In this document: positions 5,120 to 7,315 of the stretch, piece by piece
Numbering within the stretch: position 1 is the stretch's first letter
Layout of the letters: the number at the start of each line of letters is the position of its first letter
Assembly (NCBI GenBank): GCA_937886325.1
Contig: CALABV010000102.1
Coordinates: 1 to 7,315 of the forward strand
DNA length: 7,315 nucleotides
Source: an uncultured Geobacter sp.
GTDB lineage: Bacteria > Desulfobacterota > Desulfuromonadia > Geobacterales > Geobacteraceae
Reading direction: 5' to 3'
Position numbers and translations under genes: made by a program
Notes under the pieces: model-generated
Told to the model about the DNA's origin: nothing
Databases searched by the model: none
What the model saw: only the letters and a program-made list of their open reading frames with translations

Positions 5120-5863
5120 TCACATCATCTTTTCCATCTCTTCTTCGGAGATATCGAAGTTTGCGTAGACGTTCTGGACGTCGTCGTTGTCCTCCAGCCG
5201 CTCCATCATCTTCAGCATGCTCTCGGCCTGCTTGCCTTCAAGCTTGACCATTGTCTGGGGGATCATGGTGACCTCTGCTGATTCAAACGTGAACCCCGCC
5301 TTCTCCAGGGCATCGCGCACATCGAAAAAGACTCCCGGGTCGGTGGTCACCTCGATCTGGCCGTCCTCGTCGGAGACGTCCTCGGCGCCAGCTTCCAGGG
5401 CCGCTTCGAAAAGGGCATCGAAATCGGCCTCACCGGAGAACACTATCAGGCCCTTCTTGTCGAACATCCAGGAGACGCAGCCCGCCTCGCCCATGTTGCC
5501 GTTGCACTTGGTAAAGATGCTCCGCACGTCGGAAACGGTACGGTTGCGGTTGTCGGTCATTACCTCAACCAGCACGGCGACCCCGCCGGGACCGTACCCC
5601 TCGTAGGTGGTCTCCTCGTAGGTTACCCCCTCCATTCCGCCGGTACCCTTCTTTATTGCCCGCTCGATGTTGTCCTTGGGCATGTTCTCGCCTTTTGCCT
5701 TATCAATGGCGGTACGCAGCCGCGGATTGCCGTCCGGGTCCCCGCCGCCGATCTTTGCCGCAACGGTGATCTCCTTGATCAGCTTGGTGAAGATCTTGCC
5801 GCGCTTGGCGTCGGCCGCCCCTTTTTTATGCTTGATTGTGCTCCATTTATTATGACCTGACAT
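5120..5863 (-). CDS. yebC: YebC/PmpR/TACO1-family protein
   Basis: 247 residues, the usual length. The N-terminal signature SGHNKWSTIKHKKGAADAKR is diagnostic of the family, followed by the conserved stretches LRTAIDKAKGENMPKDNIERAIKKG (about 48-72) and YEGYGPGGVA. Family members were long annotated as DNA-binding transcriptional regulators; mitochondrial TACO1 and more recent bacterial work point to a ribosome-associated role in translating proline-rich or difficult stretches. The protein is cytoplasmic. The C-terminal part is acidic and ends in EEEMEKMM. The start is ATG at 5863-5861. It is the first gene of the minus-strand series, with a promoter-like pair about 50-80 nt upstream and a hairpin just after its stop. 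Confidence 0.96.
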   Translation of the reverse strand: MSGHNKWSTIKHKKGAADAKRGKIFTKLIKEITVAAKIGGGDPDGNPRLRTAIDKAKGENMPKDNIERAIKKGTGGMEGVTYEETTYEGYGPGGVAVLVEVMTDNRNRTVSDVRSIFTKCNGNMGEAGCVSWMFDKKGLIVFSGEADFDALFEAALEAGAEDVSDEDGQIEVTTDPGVFFDVRDALEKAGFTFESAEVTMIPQTMVKLEGKQAESMLKMMERLEDNDDVQNVYANFDISEEEMEKMM

Positions 5864-5915
5864 CTTCCCGCACTTCCTTTCATCTCGAATCTGGTGGTAA
5901 ACCTGAAAACGGCAA

Positions 5916-5945
5916 ATACTACCATGGGAAAAAGCGGCTTGTAAA
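5916..5945 (-). promoter_or_regulatory. yebC: Sigma70-like promoter for yebC
   Basis: On the minus strand TTTACA (5945-5940; five of six -35 consensus bases), an 18-bp spacer, and TAGTAT (5921-5916; four of six -10 bases) place a start near 5909, giving a leader of about 46 nt. It is the best such pair I found in the 243-bp divergent region, which is otherwise free of genes. The match is by eye, not confirmed. Confidence 0.45.
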
Positions 5946-6034
5946 GAATGAAAATGCCGGCATGAAGAGGAGCTTTTCCATAGCGCTCACGGTACGCTCC
6001 AGGCACTGTTTCCTTGCTTTTACGGGAAGTTCCG

Positions 6035-6049
6035 TGGTACACAGTACCA
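6035..6049. promoter_or_regulatory. Operator-like dyad upstream of the aminotransferase gene (TGGTAC-ACA-GTACCA)
   Basis: Perfect 6-bp inverted repeat with a 3-nt centre, 58 bp before the aminotransferase ATG and in the divergent intergenic region. A perfect 10-bp palindrome, ATGCCGGCAT, also lies at 5954-5963. Either could be a regulator site. No convincing -35/-10 pair for the plus-strand gene was seen nearby, so its promoter remains unassigned. Confidence 0.3.
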
Positions 6050-6106
6050 GTCCCGCCGACCGTATGCCGGACGCGGCAAACACCCACCGAAAGGAGCCCC
6101 CACCTA

Positions 6107-7294
6107 ATGCCCATAGCAAACAAAATCGCGGGTTTCATTGACAAGTCTTCATGGATTCGAAAGATGTTCGAAGAGGGTGAGCGGATGCGCGCCCTTCACG
6201 GGGCGGAGAATGTCTTCGACTTCACCCTGGGCAATCCGGACGTGGAGCCTCCGCGGGAATTCCTGAAAGAGTTCCGGGAACTCGCGGAACATCCGATCCC
6301 CGGTATGCACCGTTACATGAGCAATGCGGGGTATGACGAAACGCGCGCGGCCGTGGCCGAGGTGCTGGCGGAGAAATCCGGGCTGGAGGTAACGGGGAGT
6401 CATGTAGTCATGACCTGCGGCGCCGGGGGCGCCCTCAATGTGGCGCTCAAGACGGTTCTCAATCCGGGGGAAGAGGTGATTATCCTCACCCCCTATTTCG
6501 TGGAGTACAAGTTCTATATCGACAACCACGGCGGCGTGCCCGTGGAGGTCTGGACCGACCGGGAGACCTTCCAGCTCAACCTGACGGCCATCGAGAACGC
6601 CATCACCCACAAGACCAGGGCAATCATCATCTGCTCCCCCAACAACCCCACCGGCGTCATCTACCCGGCGGAAAGCCTGAGGAAACTGGGAGAACTGCTG
6701 CGCCGCAAGGAAAAGGAGCACACACGACAGATCCTCGTCATCTCGGACGAGCCCTATGCGCGCATCTGCTACGACGACAAGGAAGTACCCAACATCTTTC
6801 CATACATACAGAACTCCGTTATCGTCACCTCCCACAGCAAGGACCTGGCGCTCCCCGGCGAGAGAATCGGCTACCTGGCCGCCAATCCACGCATGCAGAG
6901 CGTTGAGATGTTCATGCAGGGGGCCATATTCTCCAACCGCGTCCTGGGATTCGTCAATGCGCCGGCGCTGATGCAGCGGCTGGTGGCGAAACTGCAGCGA
7001 GTGTCGGTGGATATCAACCCGTACCGGGAAAAACGGGACCTCCTCTACGACAACCTGTCCGCCATGGGTTTCAGCATGGTCAAGCCGGACGGCGCCTTCT
7101 ACTTCTTCCCCAAATCCCCCCTGGCGGACGACGTCAAATTCGTAAAACTCGCCCTCCAGCACCACATCCTGCTGGTGCCGGGAACGGGTTTCGGAGCGCC
7201 GGGACACTTTCGCATCGCCTACTGCGTCGACAAAGGGATGATCGAGCGGAGCCTGCCCGCCTGGCGGGAACTGGCACGGGAGATGGGACTTTAG
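6107..7294 (+). CDS. PLP-dependent class I/II aminotransferase (AspB/COG0436-like)
   Basis: 395 residues, a complete fold-type I aminotransferase. Seen here: an N-terminal FTLGNPDVEPP (39-49), GAGGALNV (105-112) of the phosphate-binding region, the ring-stacking TPYFVEY (128-134), SPNNPTG (177-183), SDEPY with D214 and Y217, the Schiff-base lysine K245 in TSHSKDLALPGERIGY, and R369 in HFRIAY, the usual alpha-carboxylate-binding arginine. It transfers an amino group between an amino acid and a 2-oxoacid in the cytoplasm. Aspartate, alanine or aromatic substrates are all possible, and the sequence alone does not decide. ATG at 6107 is chosen over upstream in-frame starts because AAGGAG (6091-6096) lies 10 nt before it and because the family N-terminus begins here (MPIANKIAGFIDKSSWIRKM). 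It is divergent from yebC and shows no functional link to the ruv genes. Confidence 0.9.
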   Translation: MPIANKIAGFIDKSSWIRKMFEEGERMRALHGAENVFDFTLGNPDVEPPREFLKEFRELAEHPIPGMHRYMSNAGYDETRAAVAEVLAEKSGLEVTGSHVVMTCGAGGALNVALKTVLNPGEEVIILTPYFVEYKFYIDNHGGVPVEVWTDRETFQLNLTAIENAITHKTRAIIICSPNNPTGVIYPAESLRKLGELLRRKEKEHTRQILVISDEPYARICYDDKEVPNIFPYIQNSVIVTSHSKDLALPGERIGYLAANPRMQSVEMFMQGAIFSNRVLGFVNAPALMQRLVAKLQRVSVDINPYREKRDLLYDNLSAMGFSMVKPDGAFYFFPKSPLADDVKFVKLALQHHILLVPGTGFGAPGHFRIAYCVDKGMIERSLPAWRELAREMGL

Positions 7295-7315
7295 AGGCAG
7301 GTTCGAGGAGCGAGG

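Noticed and set aside
3978..5123. 381-codon frame suggesting an N-terminally extended RuvA
   Set aside because: The extra part is the shifted frame of ruvC, rich in low-complexity P/R/G; true RuvA starts at 4577 with an ATGA overlap.
6002..6018. Possible sigma54 promoter (GGCAC...TTGCT) before the aminotransferase
   Set aside because: The GG and GC elements are 12 bases apart instead of the required 10, and the TGG is AGG here, so spacing rules it out.
6149..7207. 352-codon antisense frame over the aminotransferase
   Set aside because: It is a shadow frame of a high-GC gene with H/V/D/G-rich composition; the plus strand shows the complete aminotransferase motifs.

Overview
The window looks like chromosomal DNA from the Geobacter lineage (Desulfuromonadales, Desulfobacterota). 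This is inferred from the protein sequences and gene order, not from a search. The supporting points are the porin N-terminus with its TLEDILKEKGVIT-type start, the compact yebC-ruvC-ruvA-ruvB block followed by a DnaA/Hda-like ATPase, and moderately high GC in genes with AT-rich spacers.

Layout. All genes from 5863 down to 1 lie on the minus strand and are read in the order yebC, ruvC, ruvA, ruvB, hda-like, ppnP, tcdA, outer-membrane porin (cut by the window edge). Divergent from yebC, on the plus strand, is a class I/II PLP-dependent aminotransferase (6107-7294). The ruv genes are tightly packed: ruvC and ruvA overlap by ATGA, and ruvB and hda are 2 nt apart. A GC-rich terminator-like hairpin separates yebC from ruvC. 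A 164-nt spacer filled with heptanucleotide repeats separates ruvA from ruvB.

Function. RuvABC is the Holliday-junction branch-migration and resolution machine. YebC is a translation/regulatory factor often encoded beside it. The Hda-like protein is a DnaA-family AAA+ ATPase with an N-terminal clamp-binding-type motif, so replication control and recombination are linked in one transcription unit. PpnP (nucleoside phosphorylase) and TcdA (cyclisation of the tRNA t6A modification) are housekeeping enzymes that follow. The porin is probably its own unit.

Non-coding structure. The unexpected content is in the gaps. There are two long imperfect palindromes with terminal inverted repeats (517-657 and 1492-1672) and a 7-bp tandem array with a 28-bp higher-order period and an inverted partner arm (3825-3972). 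All three sit at, or within a few bases of, the stop codon of the upstream minus-strand gene. A sigma70-like promoter with a dyad over its -35 lies just upstream of a strong intrinsic terminator in the region leading to the porin. I see no CRISPR array, tRNA, rRNA, transposase or phage gene. The genes belong to known families; the candidates for novelty are the repeat elements and the leader architecture.
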